DNA from: Streptomyces toxytricini | GTDB taxonomy: Bacteria > Actinomycetota > Actinomycetes > Streptomycetales > Streptomycetaceae | Direction of reading: 5' to 3' | DNA length: 64,000 nucleotides | Assembly (NCBI RefSeq): GCF_014649915.1 | Contig: NZ_BMTY01000002.1 | Location: 285,463-349,462, forward strand | Part shown: positions 38,765 through 49,424 of the stretch, in pieces | Layout of the letters: each line of letters opens with the position of its first letter | Numbering within the stretch: the first letter of the stretch is position 1 | Position numbers and translations under genes: made by a program | Notes under the pieces: generated by a model | The model's input: only the letters and a program-made list of their open reading frames with translations | What the model was told of the DNA's origin: nothing | The model's database searches: none

Positions 38765-40963
38765 GTGTCGTCCCTTGCGCTGTACCGCCGCTACCGCCCC
38801 GAGTCGTTCGCCGAGGTCATCGGCCAGGAGCATGTCACCGCTCCGCTGATGCAGGCCCTGCGGAACAACCGGGTCAACCACGCGTACCTGTTCAGCGGGC
38901 CCCGCGGCTGTGGCAAGACCACCAGTGCGCGGATCCTGGCCCGGTGCCTGAACTGTGAGCAGGGTCCCACTCCCGATCCGTGCGGGGAGTGCCAGTCCTG
39001 CCGGGACCTCGCGCGCAACGGCCCGGGGTCGATCGACGTGATCGAGATCGACGCCGCTTCGCACGGCGGTGTCGACGATGCCCGTGACCTGCGCGAGAAG
39101 GCGTTCTTCGGGCCGGCGTCCAGCCGCTACAAGATCTACATCATCGACGAGGCGCACATGGTCACCTCGGCGGGCTTCAACGCCCTGCTGAAGGTGGTCG
39201 AGGAGCCGCCGGAGCACCTGAAGTTCATCTTCGCGACCACCGAGCCCGAGAAGGTCATCGGGACCATCCGGTCGCGGACGCACCACTACCCCTTCCGGCT
39301 CGTGCCGCCCGGGACGCTGCGCGACTACCTGGGCGAGGTGTGCGGCCGCGAGGGAGCCAAGGTCGAGGACGGCGTGCTGCCGCTCGTGGTGCGGGCCGGC
39401 GCGGGCTCCGTGCGCGACTCGATGTCCGTCATGGACCAGCTGCTCGCGGGCGCCGCCGACGACGGCGTGACGTACGCCATGGCGACGTCGCTGCTCGGCT
39501 ACACGGACGGGTCGCTGCTGGACTCCGTCGTGGACGCGTTCGCCGCGGGCGACGGGGCCGCCGCGTTCGAGGTCGTCGACCGGGTCGTCGAGGGCGGGAA
39601 CGACCCGCGCCGGTTCGTCGCCGACCTGCTGGAGCGGCTGCGCGACCTCGTGATCCTCGCCGCGGTGCCCGACGCCGCGGAGAAGGGGCTGATCGACGCT
39701 CCCGCCGATGTGCTGGAGCGGATGCAGGCGCAGGCCTCCGTCTTCGGGGCGGCCGAGCTCAGCCGCGCCGCCGACCTGGTGAACACCGGTCTCACCGAGA
39801 TGCGGGGCGCCACCTCGCCGCGGCTCCAGCTGGAGCTGATCTGTGCGCGGGTGCTGCTGCCGGCCGCGTTCGACGACGAGCGGTCCTTCCAGGCCCGTCT
39901 GGAGCGGCTGGAGCGGGGCGGTGCCGTCATGGCGGGGGCCGCGGCGCTCGGGGCGCACCCCGCCGCGCCCGTGTCGCCGCCGCCGCTCCCGCCCGTGGCC
40001 GCGCCGCCGGTCGTGCAGCCCGCGGCCCCGCAGCCCGCCATGGGGTACTCGCCCGGTCCCGAGGCGCACGCCATGGCGCCGGTGGCGGCACCGCCGGCCC
40101 AGCCCGCCGCGCCCGCCGCGCCCGCCGCCCAGCCCGCGCCCGCCGGACCCTCGGCGCAGGCTCCCGCGGCGCCCGGGGCGTGGCCGGGGGCCGCCAAGCC
40201 CGGTTCCGGGGTGCGCGGCGCCTGGCCCACCGCGGCCGCGCCCGGGCAGGGCACCCCCGCCCCCGCCCCCGCACCGGCAGCGGCCCCGGCGGCCCCTGCC
40301 GCTCCCGCTCCCGCACCGGCCGCCGCGGCGGCCCCGGCCGCGCAGCCCTCGCCGGGCATGGCGGCGGGCGCCGGGCAGGTGCAGGCGATGTGGCCCGGCA
40401 TCCTCGACGCCGTCAAGAACCGCCGCCGCTTCACCTGGATCCTGCTCAGCCAGAACGCCCAGGTCACCGGCTTCGACGGAACAACCCTCCAGCTCGGCTT
40501 CCCGAACGCCGGAGCCCGCGACAACTTCGCCAGCAGCGGCAGCGAGGACGTGCTGAAGGCCGTCCTGGCCGAGCAGTTCCAGGTCAACTGGAAGATCGAC
40601 GCCGTCGTCGGCGGGGGCCAGCCCGCCCCGCAGCCGTCCGCTTACGGCGCCCCGGCGTACGGGGCCCCGGCCCCCGCGCCCGCCCCGGCCCACAGCCCGC
40701 CGGCCGCCCCGGCCGCCCCCGCGGCCCCGGCGCCCGCGCCGCAGCCGTCCGCTCCGCCCCAGCAGCAGTACCAGCCGCCGCAGCAGCCCCCGCAGGCCGC
40801 CGCGCCTCAGGCGCCCGTACGGCAGGCACCGCCGCCGGTGGCGCCCGAGGACGACGTACCCGAGGAGGACGACCCCGACCTCGTCGAGAGCGCGCTGACC
40901 GGGCACGACCTCATCGTCCGCGAGCTCGGGGCGACCGTTGTGGAGGAATACACGAACGAATAG
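38765..40963 (+). CDS. dnaX: DNA polymerase III gamma/tau subunit
   Basis: A 732-residue clamp-loader subunit. AAA+ module in residues 1-370: GPRGCGKTTSARIL (Walker A), zinc-binding Cys (CLNCEQG, CGECQSC), IIDEAHMVT (Walker B) and ATTEPEKVIGTI (sensor 1). From about 400 on it is Pro/Ala-rich with a conserved island VKNRRRFTWILLSQNAQVTG-like region (about 555-600) and a conserved acidic tail ending GHDLIVRELGATVVEEY. No A-rich slippery site is seen, so only the full-length form is expected. The GTG start is leaderless by appearance. Confidence 0.96.
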   Translation: MSSLALYRRYRPESFAEVIGQEHVTAPLMQALRNNRVNHAYLFSGPRGCGKTTSARILARCLNCEQGPTPDPCGECQSCRDLARNGPGSIDVIEIDAASHGGVDDARDLREKAFFGPASSRYKIYIIDEAHMVTSAGFNALLKVVEEPPEHLKFIFATTEPEKVIGTIRSRTHHYPFRLVPPGTLRDYLGEVCGREGAKVEDGVLPLVVRAGAGSVRDSMSVMDQLLAGAADDGVTYAMATSLLGYTDGSLLDSVVDAFAAGDGAAAFEVVDRVVEGGNDPRRFVADLLERLRDLVILAAVPDAAEKGLIDAPADVLERMQAQASVFGAAELSRAADLVNTGLTEMRGATSPRLQLELICARVLLPAAFDDERSFQARLERLERGGAVMAGAAALGAHPAAPVSPPPLPPVAAPPVVQPAAPQPAMGYSPGPEAHAMAPVAAPPAQPAAPAAPAAQPAPAGPSAQAPAAPGAWPGAAKPGSGVRGAWPTAAAPGQGTPAPAPAPAAAPAAPAAPAPAPAAAAAPAAQPSPGMAAGAGQVQAMWPGILDAVKNRRRFTWILLSQNAQVTGFDGTTLQLGFPNAGARDNFASSGSEDVLKAVLAEQFQVNWKIDAVVGGGQPAPQPSAYGAPAYGAPAPAPAPAHSPPAAPAAPAAPAPAPQPSAPPQQQYQPPQQPPQAAAPQAPVRQAPPPVAPEDDVPEEDDPDLVESALTGHDLIVRELGATVVEEYTNE

Positions 40964-41010
40964 GGGCTGGTTTTCGGGTGGCCGCACAAAGGGCCGGCGC
41001 GCGAGCGGGC

Positions 41011-41016
41011 TAGGCT
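41011..41016 (+). promoter_or_regulatory. Putative purD -10 element, leaderless start
   Basis: TAGGCT seven bases before the GTG at 41024, without a ribosome site. Confidence 0.45.
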
Positions 41017-41023
41017 GCATGGC

Positions 41024-42277
<1,254 letters not shown>

Positions 42278-42293
42278 GCAGTCCGATCCGCGA

Positions 42294-42334
42294 CGCGGGC
42301 CCGGTGCGCGAGAGGCATGCGCACCGGGCCCGCG
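42294..42334 (+). terminator. Hairpin terminator after purD
   Basis: A perfect 16 bp stem (CGCGGGCCCGGTGCGC and complement) with a nine-base loop, 17 bases after the purD stop. Confidence 0.8.
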
Positions 42335-42564
42335 CGCGTGTGCGTGTGCGAGTGCATCCGGCCGCGTTCGAACGCAGCAGCTTTACCCAAAGCCATTCCA
42401 TCGAGTGATCGTCATACTGTCCGGCTGACTGCCGGCCGCTCCCCAACTAGGGTGCGGCGCAAGCATTCCGGCACTTGGCCCACCGGCATTGCGATGTCAG
42501 TGGCGGGTGTCACAGTGGGGGAGTGAGCGAAACCGCCGCAGGGCAGAGGGGGTGAGGTCCGGCC

Positions 42565-44163
42565 GTGTCCGGAACCGGTTCGTACGGGGAAGGCGGCGCG
42601 CCGTCCGCGCGCTCCAGGGCCCTGGCCGTGCTCCGCGTGCGGAGCAGGGCGCTGGCCCTCTGCCTGCTGCCCGCCGCCGCGGCGGTGGTACTGGTGACCG
42701 CCCGCATGACGGGCCGGCTCGCCGGCGACCCCTGGCCGCTGGTGACCCTCGTCGTCTGTGCGGTCGCCGCCGTGGTGCTGCTCGCCGCCGGCGTCTTCGC
42801 CGCCGTGGTGCTGCGCGCCGGCCCGCCGGTCACCCCGACCGTGCCGCTGGCCGAGTCGGAGGCGCCCGACCTGTACCGGCTGGTGCGGGACCTCGCCGAC
42901 CGGATGGAGGTGCCCGCACCGTCGGCCATAGCGCTCGCGCCGGACTGCGACAGCTGGCTGGAGGACCGCACGCATGCGGCCCACCGCCGGCGCGGCGCGG
43001 CCGCCGGCCCGGGCAGCGAGCCCGGCGCCGCACCGGTGCTGGTGATCGGCTCCCCGTTCCTGTGGTGGATGCGGGTGGCGGAGCTGCGGGCGGTGCTCGC
43101 GCCCGTCGTCGCCGGTACGGGGCCCTCGGCGCACCCGGACATAGCCGACGCCAGGAGCTTCGTGCGCGGGCTCGACGCCGCGGCCGACGTGGGCGGCAGG
43201 CCCGGCCTCGGCTGGATCGGCCGCCCTGCCCGGCTGCTGCTGAGGCTCTGCCGGGACGACGCCGCCGAGATGGAGCGGGGTGTCGCGGCCGCCGCGTCCG
43301 CGCGGGCGGAGCGGGTCGACTACGGGCTGCGGATCACCGCCCAGGAGCAGGTCGGCCTCGCGTACGCGGGCTGGGACCGGCTGCTGACCAGGGTGGCGCT
43401 GCCCGCCTGGCGGATGGGCCGCTGGCCCTCCCACCTCGACGCGGGGGTGGTCTCCGCGCTGACGGAGCTGTCCCGGCGGGACCGGCTGGCCGACGGGTTC
43501 ACCTCCCGGCTGGGCGACCGGCCGGCCTGCGACCTGCTGGAGCGGCCCGGCGCGGTGGACGAGGCGGCCTCGCTGCTCGCCGCGCGGCTGTTCCACGGCG
43601 GCCCGGCCGAGCCGGGACCGCAGTGGTCGCCGGTGGACTGGGCGGCGTACCCGGAGGAGGTCGTGGACCGGAAGTGGCGCCAGGAGGCGGCCCGGCTGCA
43701 TGCCGCGCTGGACGCCCTCGCGGTGCCGGCCGGCACCGGGCCCACCCTGGACCGGGTCCTCGGCTACCTGGCGGGCGGGGGCGGCGAAGGCGGCCCCGGG
43801 GAGGCGCTCGCGGGGCGCCTCAGCGCCGATGTCGCCAGGGAGGAACGTTCCGCGGAGCACCGCGCCGAGCCGGTGCGCGGGGCGGACGCGGTACCGCTGT
43901 TCCCGCTCCAGCCGCAGCGCAGCGGCCGGGACCTGCTCGCCGACCACGTGACGGCCGCGGTGTGCTGCGCCGCCGTCGACGGCGTGGGCGCCGGCCCGGG
44001 CCTGGACTGGCTCGACGGCCCCGTCCTCCTGCTCGCGGGAGAACGCCGCCAGGACCTCGCCCCCCGCGTCCTGAGCCTCGTGGAGGACGGCGACCCGGAC
44101 CCCCTCCGCGACTGGCTCGCCACCCTGGGCATCCGCCCGGAGAAGCCCATCCGCCTCCTCTGA
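42565..44163 (+). CDS. Membrane protein with degenerate M48-like domain
   Basis: A 532-residue protein. Two membrane helices at about 28-50 and 55-85, then a region (about 95-200) that follows the M48 peptidase pattern: PSAIALAPDCDSWLED, then AELRAVLAPVVAGTG where the HExxH zinc motif should be (LAHELAH in active enzymes). The catalytic His/Glu are gone, so it is probably inactive. The rest is Ala/Arg-rich with no known domain. GTG at 42565, GAGGT nine bases upstream. It lies between purD and a DMFase-like gene. Confidence 0.75.
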   Translation: MSGTGSYGEGGAPSARSRALAVLRVRSRALALCLLPAAAAVVLVTARMTGRLAGDPWPLVTLVVCAVAAVVLLAAGVFAAVVLRAGPPVTPTVPLAESEAPDLYRLVRDLADRMEVPAPSAIALAPDCDSWLEDRTHAAHRRRGAAAGPGSEPGAAPVLVIGSPFLWWMRVAELRAVLAPVVAGTGPSAHPDIADARSFVRGLDAAADVGGRPGLGWIGRPARLLLRLCRDDAAEMERGVAAAASARAERVDYGLRITAQEQVGLAYAGWDRLLTRVALPAWRMGRWPSHLDAGVVSALTELSRRDRLADGFTSRLGDRPACDLLERPGAVDEAASLLAARLFHGGPAEPGPQWSPVDWAAYPEEVVDRKWRQEAARLHAALDALAVPAGTGPTLDRVLGYLAGGGGEGGPGEALAGRLSADVAREERSAEHRAEPVRGADAVPLFPLQPQRSGRDLLADHVTAAVCCAAVDGVGAGPGLDWLDGPVLLLAGERRQDLAPRVLSLVEDGDPDPLRDWLATLGIRPEKPIRLL

Positions 44164-44378
44164 CGACCTCCCCCTGCACCCCTGCAATCACACCCGCCAC
44201 TCCCGTCTGCCGTGCGCTTGCGGGTCGGTTTTCGAGGTCGTGGTTGGTTGTGGCGAACGGTGACGGAATCAGCGCGTTATGTGATGTGCTGGGACCGGCC
44301 GCGGTCGGTCGCCCGGGCAGCCGAGCCGTGCCGGCATGCAGCAGAGGACCGTTCGGGGGAGCGAGGGAGGGGCGCGGA

Positions 44379-45857
44379 ATGGGTTCGGACCAGATCCGGC
44401 GGTGGGAGTCGGGGGCACTCGCCCATGCGGTGAACGACCCCTTCGGGCAGGGTCCGCTGCCGTGGTTCCGCGGCAGCGAGGTGTACTTCGGCGACACAGG
44501 GCAGGTCGTGCCGTGGTACGTCGACCCGGCCATCGCCCCCGGCCGGCCGGCCCGCGCCACGGGCAGCGGCGGCCCCCGCACCGTGGACGACGTGCACCGG
44601 CAGATCAAGGGATTCGCCTCCACGGGGGCGGTGGCCCCGGGCGAGGCCATCGACTTCCACATCACGGTGGACCCGCCGCAGCAGTTCTCCGTCGACGTCT
44701 ACCGCATCGGCCACTACGGCGGCGACGGCGCCTCGAAGATCACCACCAGCCCGCGCCTCTCCGGGATCGTCCAGCCGCCCCCGCTGACCGCCGACCGGAC
44801 CGTGTCCTGCCACCACTGGTGGCTGTCGTGGCGGCTGCAGATCCCCTCGTACTGGAACCTCGGGGCCTACGTGGCCGTGCTGACCACCGCCGACGGCTAC
44901 CGGTCGCACATCCCGTTCACCGTCCGCGACGAGCACCCCGCCGACCTGCTCCTGCTCCTGCCGGACATCACCTGGCAGGCGTACAACCTGTACCCGGAGG
45001 ACGGCCGCACCGGCGCCAGCCTCTACCACGCGTGGGACGCGGACGGCCGGCTGCTCGGCGAGCGGGACGCGGCGGTCACCGTCTCCTTCGACCGCCCTTA
45101 CGCCGGCGCCGGGCTGCCGCTGCACGTCGGCCACGCCTACGACTTCATCCGCTGGGCCGAGCGCTACGGCTACGACCTCGCCTACGCCGACACCCGGGAC
45201 CTGCACGCCGGCCGCGTCGACCCCACCCGCTACCGCGGCCTCGTCTTCCCAGGCCACGACGAGTACTGGTCCACGGCCATGCGCCGCACCGCCGAGCGGG
45301 CCCGCGACCACGGCACCTCCCTCGTCTTCCTCTCCGCGAACACCATGTACTGGCAGGTCGAGCTCGGCCCCTCCCCCTCCGGGGTCCCCGACCGGCTCCT
45401 GACCTGCCGAAAACGGCGCGGCCCGGGCCGCCCCTGCCTGTGGCGGGAGGTCGACCGCCCGGAGCAGCAGCTCCTCGGGATCCAGTACGCGGGCCGGGTC
45501 CCGGAGCCCGCCCCGCTCGTCGTCCGCAACGCCGCGCACTGGCTGTGGGAATCCACCGGGGCCGGCGAGAACGACGAGCTGCCCGGCCTGGTCGCGGGCG
45601 AGGCCGACCGGTACTTCCCGCGCACCCAGCTGCCCGAGCACCACGACCGGATCCTCCTCGCGCACTCCCCGTACCTCGACGGGGACGGGGTGCGGCGGCA
45701 CCAGGAGACCTCCCTGTACCGGGCGCCGAGCGGGGCGCTGGTCTTCGCCTCCGGGACCTTCGCGTGGTCCCCGGCGCTGGACCGCCCCGGGCACGTCGAC
45801 GAGCGGATCCAGCGGGCCACGGCGAACCTCCTCGACCGGATCTGCAAGAGGGACTGA
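44379..45857 (+). CDS. DMFase large-subunit-like (N,N-dimethylformamidase beta C-terminal) protein
   Basis: A 492-residue protein of the N,N-dimethylformamidase beta-subunit-like family. Visible parts: SVDVYRIGHYGGDGA, ITWQAYNLYPEDGRTGASLY, and VFPGHDEYWSTAMRRTAE, a strongly conserved element in a central fold related to glutamine-amidotransferase-like domains. C-terminal HQETSLYRAPSGALVFASGTF. Active enzymes use iron bound by Tyr and Glu; those ligands cannot be confirmed here. No small subunit gene is nearby. ATG has GAGGGAGGGG seven bases upstream. Role unknown; it may act on cell-surface or amide compounds. Confidence 0.8.
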   Translation: MGSDQIRRWESGALAHAVNDPFGQGPLPWFRGSEVYFGDTGQVVPWYVDPAIAPGRPARATGSGGPRTVDDVHRQIKGFASTGAVAPGEAIDFHITVDPPQQFSVDVYRIGHYGGDGASKITTSPRLSGIVQPPPLTADRTVSCHHWWLSWRLQIPSYWNLGAYVAVLTTADGYRSHIPFTVRDEHPADLLLLLPDITWQAYNLYPEDGRTGASLYHAWDADGRLLGERDAAVTVSFDRPYAGAGLPLHVGHAYDFIRWAERYGYDLAYADTRDLHAGRVDPTRYRGLVFPGHDEYWSTAMRRTAERARDHGTSLVFLSANTMYWQVELGPSPSGVPDRLLTCRKRRGPGRPCLWREVDRPEQQLLGIQYAGRVPEPAPLVVRNAAHWLWESTGAGENDELPGLVAGEADRYFPRTQLPEHHDRILLAHSPYLDGDGVRRHQETSLYRAPSGALVFASGTFAWSPALDRPGHVDERIQRATANLLDRICKRD

Positions 45858-45952
45858 CCGGGCGCCGCCCCCGCCGCGCGACCCTCGGCGGCCGCCGCGC
45901 GGCCGGTGCGGGAGAATGGGGCTGCGCTCGTACAGAACCACAGGGAGACCCC

Positions 45953-46855
45953 GTGTCCGGATTCGTCGAAAAGCCCGAGCCGGTGCAGGTGCCGGGCCTC
46001 GTCCACCTCCACACCGGCAAGGTGCGGGACCTCTACCGCGACGGCGACGGCAACCTCGTCATGGTCGCCAGCGACCGCATCTCCGCCTTCGACTGGGTGC
46101 TGCCCACCGGCATCCCGGACAAGGGCCGCGTCCTGACGCAGCTGTCGCTGTGGTGGTTCGACCAGCTGGCCGACCTCGTCCCGAACCACGTCATCGGCAC
46201 GGACCTGCCCGCCGGCGCCCCCGCCGACTGGGCGGGCCGCACCCTGGTCTGCAAGGACCTGGAGATGGTCCCGGTCGAGTGCGTGGCCCGCGGCTACCTC
46301 ACCGGTTCGGGCCTCGCCGAGTACCGGCAGACCCGCACGGTGTGCGGGCTCGCACTGCCCGAGGGGCTCGTCGACGGCTCGGAGCTGCCCGCGCCGATCT
46401 TCACGCCGGCCGCCAAGGCCGAGGTGGGCGAGCACGACGAGAACGTCTCGTACGAGGAGGTGGCGCGCACCACCGGCGCCGAGACCGCCGCCCTGCTGCG
46501 CCGGACGACCCTGGACGTCTACGGCCGGGCCCGGGACATCGCCCGCGAGCGCGGGATCATCCTCGCGGACACGAAGTTCGAGTTCGGTTTCGACCGCGAC
46601 GGCACGCTCGTCGCCGCCGACGAGGTGCTGACCCCCGACTCGTCGCGCTTCTGGCCGGCGGACCTGTGGGAGCCGGGCCGCGCCCAGCCGTCCTTCGACA
46701 AGCAGTTCGTCCGCGACTGGCTGTCCTCACCCGCCTCCGGCTGGGACCCCAAGGGCGAACTCCCGCCGCCCGCCCTCCCGCAGGAGGTCGTCGAGCAGAC
46801 CCGCGCCAAGTACGTCGAGGCGTACGAGCGGCTCACCGGCCTGTCCTGGTCCTGA
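45953..46855 (+). CDS. purC: SAICAR synthetase
   Basis: A 300-residue enzyme that joins CAIR and aspartate (ATP) in purine synthesis. HTGKVRDLYRDGDG, SDRISAFDWVLPTGIPDKG, VECVARGYLTGSG and ILADTKFEFGFD motifs are complete. GTG start with AGGGAG five bases upstream. The N-terminus and length match the actinobacterial/eukaryote-like PurC group (about 300 residues). It is followed by a hairpin shared with a convergent tRNA gene. Confidence 0.97.
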   Translation: MSGFVEKPEPVQVPGLVHLHTGKVRDLYRDGDGNLVMVASDRISAFDWVLPTGIPDKGRVLTQLSLWWFDQLADLVPNHVIGTDLPAGAPADWAGRTLVCKDLEMVPVECVARGYLTGSGLAEYRQTRTVCGLALPEGLVDGSELPAPIFTPAAKAEVGEHDENVSYEEVARTTGAETAALLRRTTLDVYGRARDIARERGIILADTKFEFGFDRDGTLVAADEVLTPDSSRFWPADLWEPGRAQPSFDKQFVRDWLSSPASGWDPKGELPPPALPQEVVEQTRAKYVEAYERLTGLSWS

Positions 46856-46899
46856 ACGCGCGCCCCCCTGCCCGGCCGGGCCGGGGGGGGGGATACGCC

Positions 46900-46930
46900 G
46901 GAAGCCCCCGGTCGGTGACCGGGGGCTTCC
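46900..46930. terminator. Bidirectional hairpin between purC and tRNA-Gly
   Basis: A 14 bp perfect stem GGAAGCCCCCGGTC with a three-base loop, 44 bases after purC and seven bases from the tRNA 3' end. It can serve both convergent transcripts. Confidence 0.75.
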
Positions 46931-46936
46931 CTGTGG

Positions 46937-47009
<73 letters not shown>

Positions 47010-47031
47010 AGGCGCCGTGGCGCGGGCACCA

Positions 47032-47643
47032 CTATACCCAACCGCGCTCCCTGGCGAGACGCACCGCGGTGTGCCGGTTCTCGGCGCCCAGCTTCGAGGC
47101 CGCCGACGACAGGTAGTTGCGCACGGTGCCCTGTGACAGGCCGGCCCGTTCGGCGATCTCCGCGATCGGCGCGCCGTCCCCGGCGAGCTCCAGCACCTCG
47201 GCCTCGCGGGCGGTCAGCGGCGAGTCGCCCGCGCTGATCGCGTCGGCCGCCAACTCCGGGTCCACGTACCGGCCGCCGGCGTGCACGGTGCGGATGAGCT
47301 CGGCGAGCCGCTGCGCCGACACGGTTTTCGGGGCGAACGCCCGCACGCCCGCGGCGAGGGCCCGCTTGAGGTGGCCGGGCCGCCCGTGACTGGTGACGAT
47401 CATGGTGCGGCAGTCGGGGAGCTCCGCCTTCAGGGACGTGGCGACGCTCACGCCGTCCGCCCCCGGCATCTGCAGGTCGAGCACCGCCACGTCGGGCCGG
47501 TGCGCCCGGGCCATCGCCAGCGCCTCGGGCCCCGATGCCGCCTCGGCGACGACCAGCAGGTCGTCCTCCAGGGCGAGCAGGGCGGCGAGGGCGCCGCGGA
47601 TCAGGTGCTCGTCGTCGGCCAGCAGTACGCGCACGGGGCTCAT
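47032..47643 (-). CDS. NarL/LuxR-family response regulator
   Basis: A 203-residue regulator. Receiver domain 1-120: acidic LLADDEH, phospho-acceptor Asp57 region VAVLDLQMPGADG. C-terminal LuxR helix-turn-helix about 140-200 (LTAREAEVLELAGDG, GLSQGTVRNYLSSAASKL). Its start overlaps the end of the kinase gene by four bases (ATGA-type), so they are one operon. DesR-like by sequence. Confidence 0.92.
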   Translation of the reverse strand: MSPVRVLLADDEHLIRGALAALLALEDDLLVVAEAASGPEALAMARAHRPDVAVLDLQMPGADGVSVATSLKAELPDCRTMIVTSHGRPGHLKRALAAGVRAFAPKTVSAQRLAELIRTVHAGGRYVDPELAADAISAGDSPLTAREAEVLELAGDGAPIAEIAERAGLSQGTVRNYLSSAASKLGAENRHTAVRLARERGWV

Positions 47644-48878
47644 GCCCGCACCTCCAGTCCTCGCAGTTGGCGCCCGGGTATCCGGGCGCGCAGCCGGAAC
47701 CGGCCGTCGCCGAGCGGGCCGGCCTCCAGCGTGCCGTCCAGGGCTGCGAGCCGCTCCCGCAGCCCGGCCAGCCCCGAGCCGGGGGGACCGGCGGGGGCGT
47801 CGGGGGCTCCGTCGTTCTCCACGTCCAGGGTGAGCGCGCCGTCCCCGCCGGCCGCGGCCTCGGGGGGCACGGTGAGGCGGATCACACAGGAGCGGGCGTC
47901 GCCGTGCCGCAGCACGTTCGTGGTGGCCTCGCGGACCACCCAGCCGAGCGCCGACTGCACCTCGGGGCGCAGGACCCGCCCGGCCTCCACTTCGACCCTG
48001 CAGTCCATGCCGGCCGCGGCGAGGACGCCGCGCGCGCCCTCCAGCTCGACCGCGAGGTCGGCCTCCCGGTAGCCGCGGACGACGTCGCGGACCTCGCGCT
48101 GGGACTCGCGGGCGATCCGCTGGACCTCGATCATCTGGTCGACGGCCTCGGGGCGCTCACGGCGGGCCAGCTGCACGGCGAGTTCGCTCTTGAGGGCGAT
48201 GACGGCGAGGTTGCGGCCCATGACGTCGTGCAGGTCCCGGCCGAAGCGGAGGCGCTCCTCGGCGACGGCGAGCTGCGCCTGGAGCTCGCGGGCGCGGTCG
48301 AGTTCGTAGACGGTCTTGAGGAGCCAGGCGGAGAAGGCGCAGGTGAAGGCGAGGAGGAGGCTGGTGAGGAAGACCCCGGTCGCGTAGCCCGCGGCTTCCA
48401 TGGGCGGGCGCAGGGCCGCGGACGGCAGCCCGGCGAGCACGGCCGCAGCGGCGGGCAGGCAGGCCATGTGGCGGACCTTGTCCAGGGCGAGGGCGAGGGC
48501 GCCCGTCGCGAAGGCGACGGTGTTGACCACGATCATCGGGGTGGCGTTGCCGTCGCCGGCCTTTCCGGCGGAGTGCAGCAGGAGCAGGGCGGCCACGAGG
48601 ACCAGGGTCAGGGCGGAGAGGGCGGCGGCCTGGCGCACGGGGCGCTCGCGGTGGCCCAGGACCCAGTCCAGCGCCCTGGCGGACAGCACACCGAACAGCA
48701 CGGGGTGTGCCAGGACGGGCAGGAGGAGGGCCAGGGCGACGGGCTTCGGCATGGTTCCCAGCGCGCCGAGGACGGCGAGCGCCTCGATGGCCATGAAGAA
48801 GTGGAACGACCACCGCGTGTACAGCTCGACCTTGGCCGCGCTGCTGCGGTTCCTCCACCATCCGGTCAGTCTCGACAC
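47640..48878 (-). CDS. DesK-type sensor histidine kinase
   Basis: A 412-residue kinase of the HisKA_3 type with about six membrane helices in residues 20-190, no large outside domain, then a DHp with RDLHDVMGRNLAVIALK (phospho-His in DLHD) and an HATPase with REATTNVLRHG and GSGLAGLRERL. In DesK relatives the helices sense membrane thickness or lipid state. The GTG at 48878 is taken as start. Signals unknown. A hairpin and tRNA-Gly lie upstream. Confidence 0.9.
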   Translation of the reverse strand: MSRLTGWWRNRSSAAKVELYTRWSFHFFMAIEALAVLGALGTMPKPVALALLLPVLAHPVLFGVLSARALDWVLGHRERPVRQAAALSALTLVLVAALLLLHSAGKAGDGNATPMIVVNTVAFATGALALALDKVRHMACLPAAAAVLAGLPSAALRPPMEAAGYATGVFLTSLLLAFTCAFSAWLLKTVYELDRARELQAQLAVAEERLRFGRDLHDVMGRNLAVIALKSELAVQLARRERPEAVDQMIEVQRIARESQREVRDVVRGYREADLAVELEGARGVLAAAGMDCRVEVEAGRVLRPEVQSALGWVVREATTNVLRHGDARSCVIRLTVPPEAAAGGDGALTLDVENDGAPDAPAGPPGSGLAGLRERLAALDGTLEAGPLGDGRFRLRARIPGRQLRGLEVRA

Positions 48879-49019
48879 GGTCCCCGTCCGTCCCCCCGGC
48901 CGCCCTCGGGCGGGCGCTCTCCACGGTCCAAGCCTGGCGGCGGGCCGGCCGCCGCACCAGTGCAGGTGATCATCGCCGAGGATGACATTTGTCAGGAACC
49001 GGGGGTGCGGCACATACGA

Positions 49020-49052
49020 CGAAGGGCCCTGATCGATGATCAGGGCCCTTCG
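49020..49052 (-). terminator. Hairpin terminator after tRNA-Gly copy 2
   Basis: A perfect 15 bp stem (CGAAGGGCCCTGATC and complement, loop GAT), seven bases beyond the 3' end of the tRNA on the minus strand. Confidence 0.8.
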
Positions 49053-49058
49053 CAGCTG

Positions 49059-49131
<73 letters not shown>

Positions 49132-49208
49132 ATGCCGCCTCGGCACGATGGCCGCGCGATGCGTGCATCACTCTACCCGATCCACCGGAGTGGTGGGTAA
49201 AGCCTGCG

Positions 49209-49280
49209 AGCGGGTGACAGGGATCGCACACTGCGCCTTCCCCCTGGAAGGGGGATGTTCTGCTACTGAACTACACCCGC
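49209..49280 (-). tRNA. tRNA-Gly (anticodon TCC)
   Basis: GCGGGTG pairs with CACCCGC; anticodon loop CTTCCAG gives TCC. 72 bases. Same strand as the two tRNA-Gly(GCC) genes; the copy at 49059 is 77 bp away. Confidence 0.93.
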
Positions 49281-49424
49281 ACGACCTTCGGGGCTCTGAC
49301 CTGCGGCCTCGCCCCTCGGCGTGATCCACACACTAGCGGACGACAGGGGGTGGATGCCAAATCCGCCCCTGCCCCGGCCGGGCGCGCGGCCGGGGCAGCC
49401 TCAGGGGCGCCGCCGGCCCGCCGC

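Noticed and set aside
38765..40963. Programmed frameshift in dnaX giving a short gamma form
   Set aside because: No A-rich slippery heptamer or following stem was found; the Pro/Ala-rich half reads through without a break.
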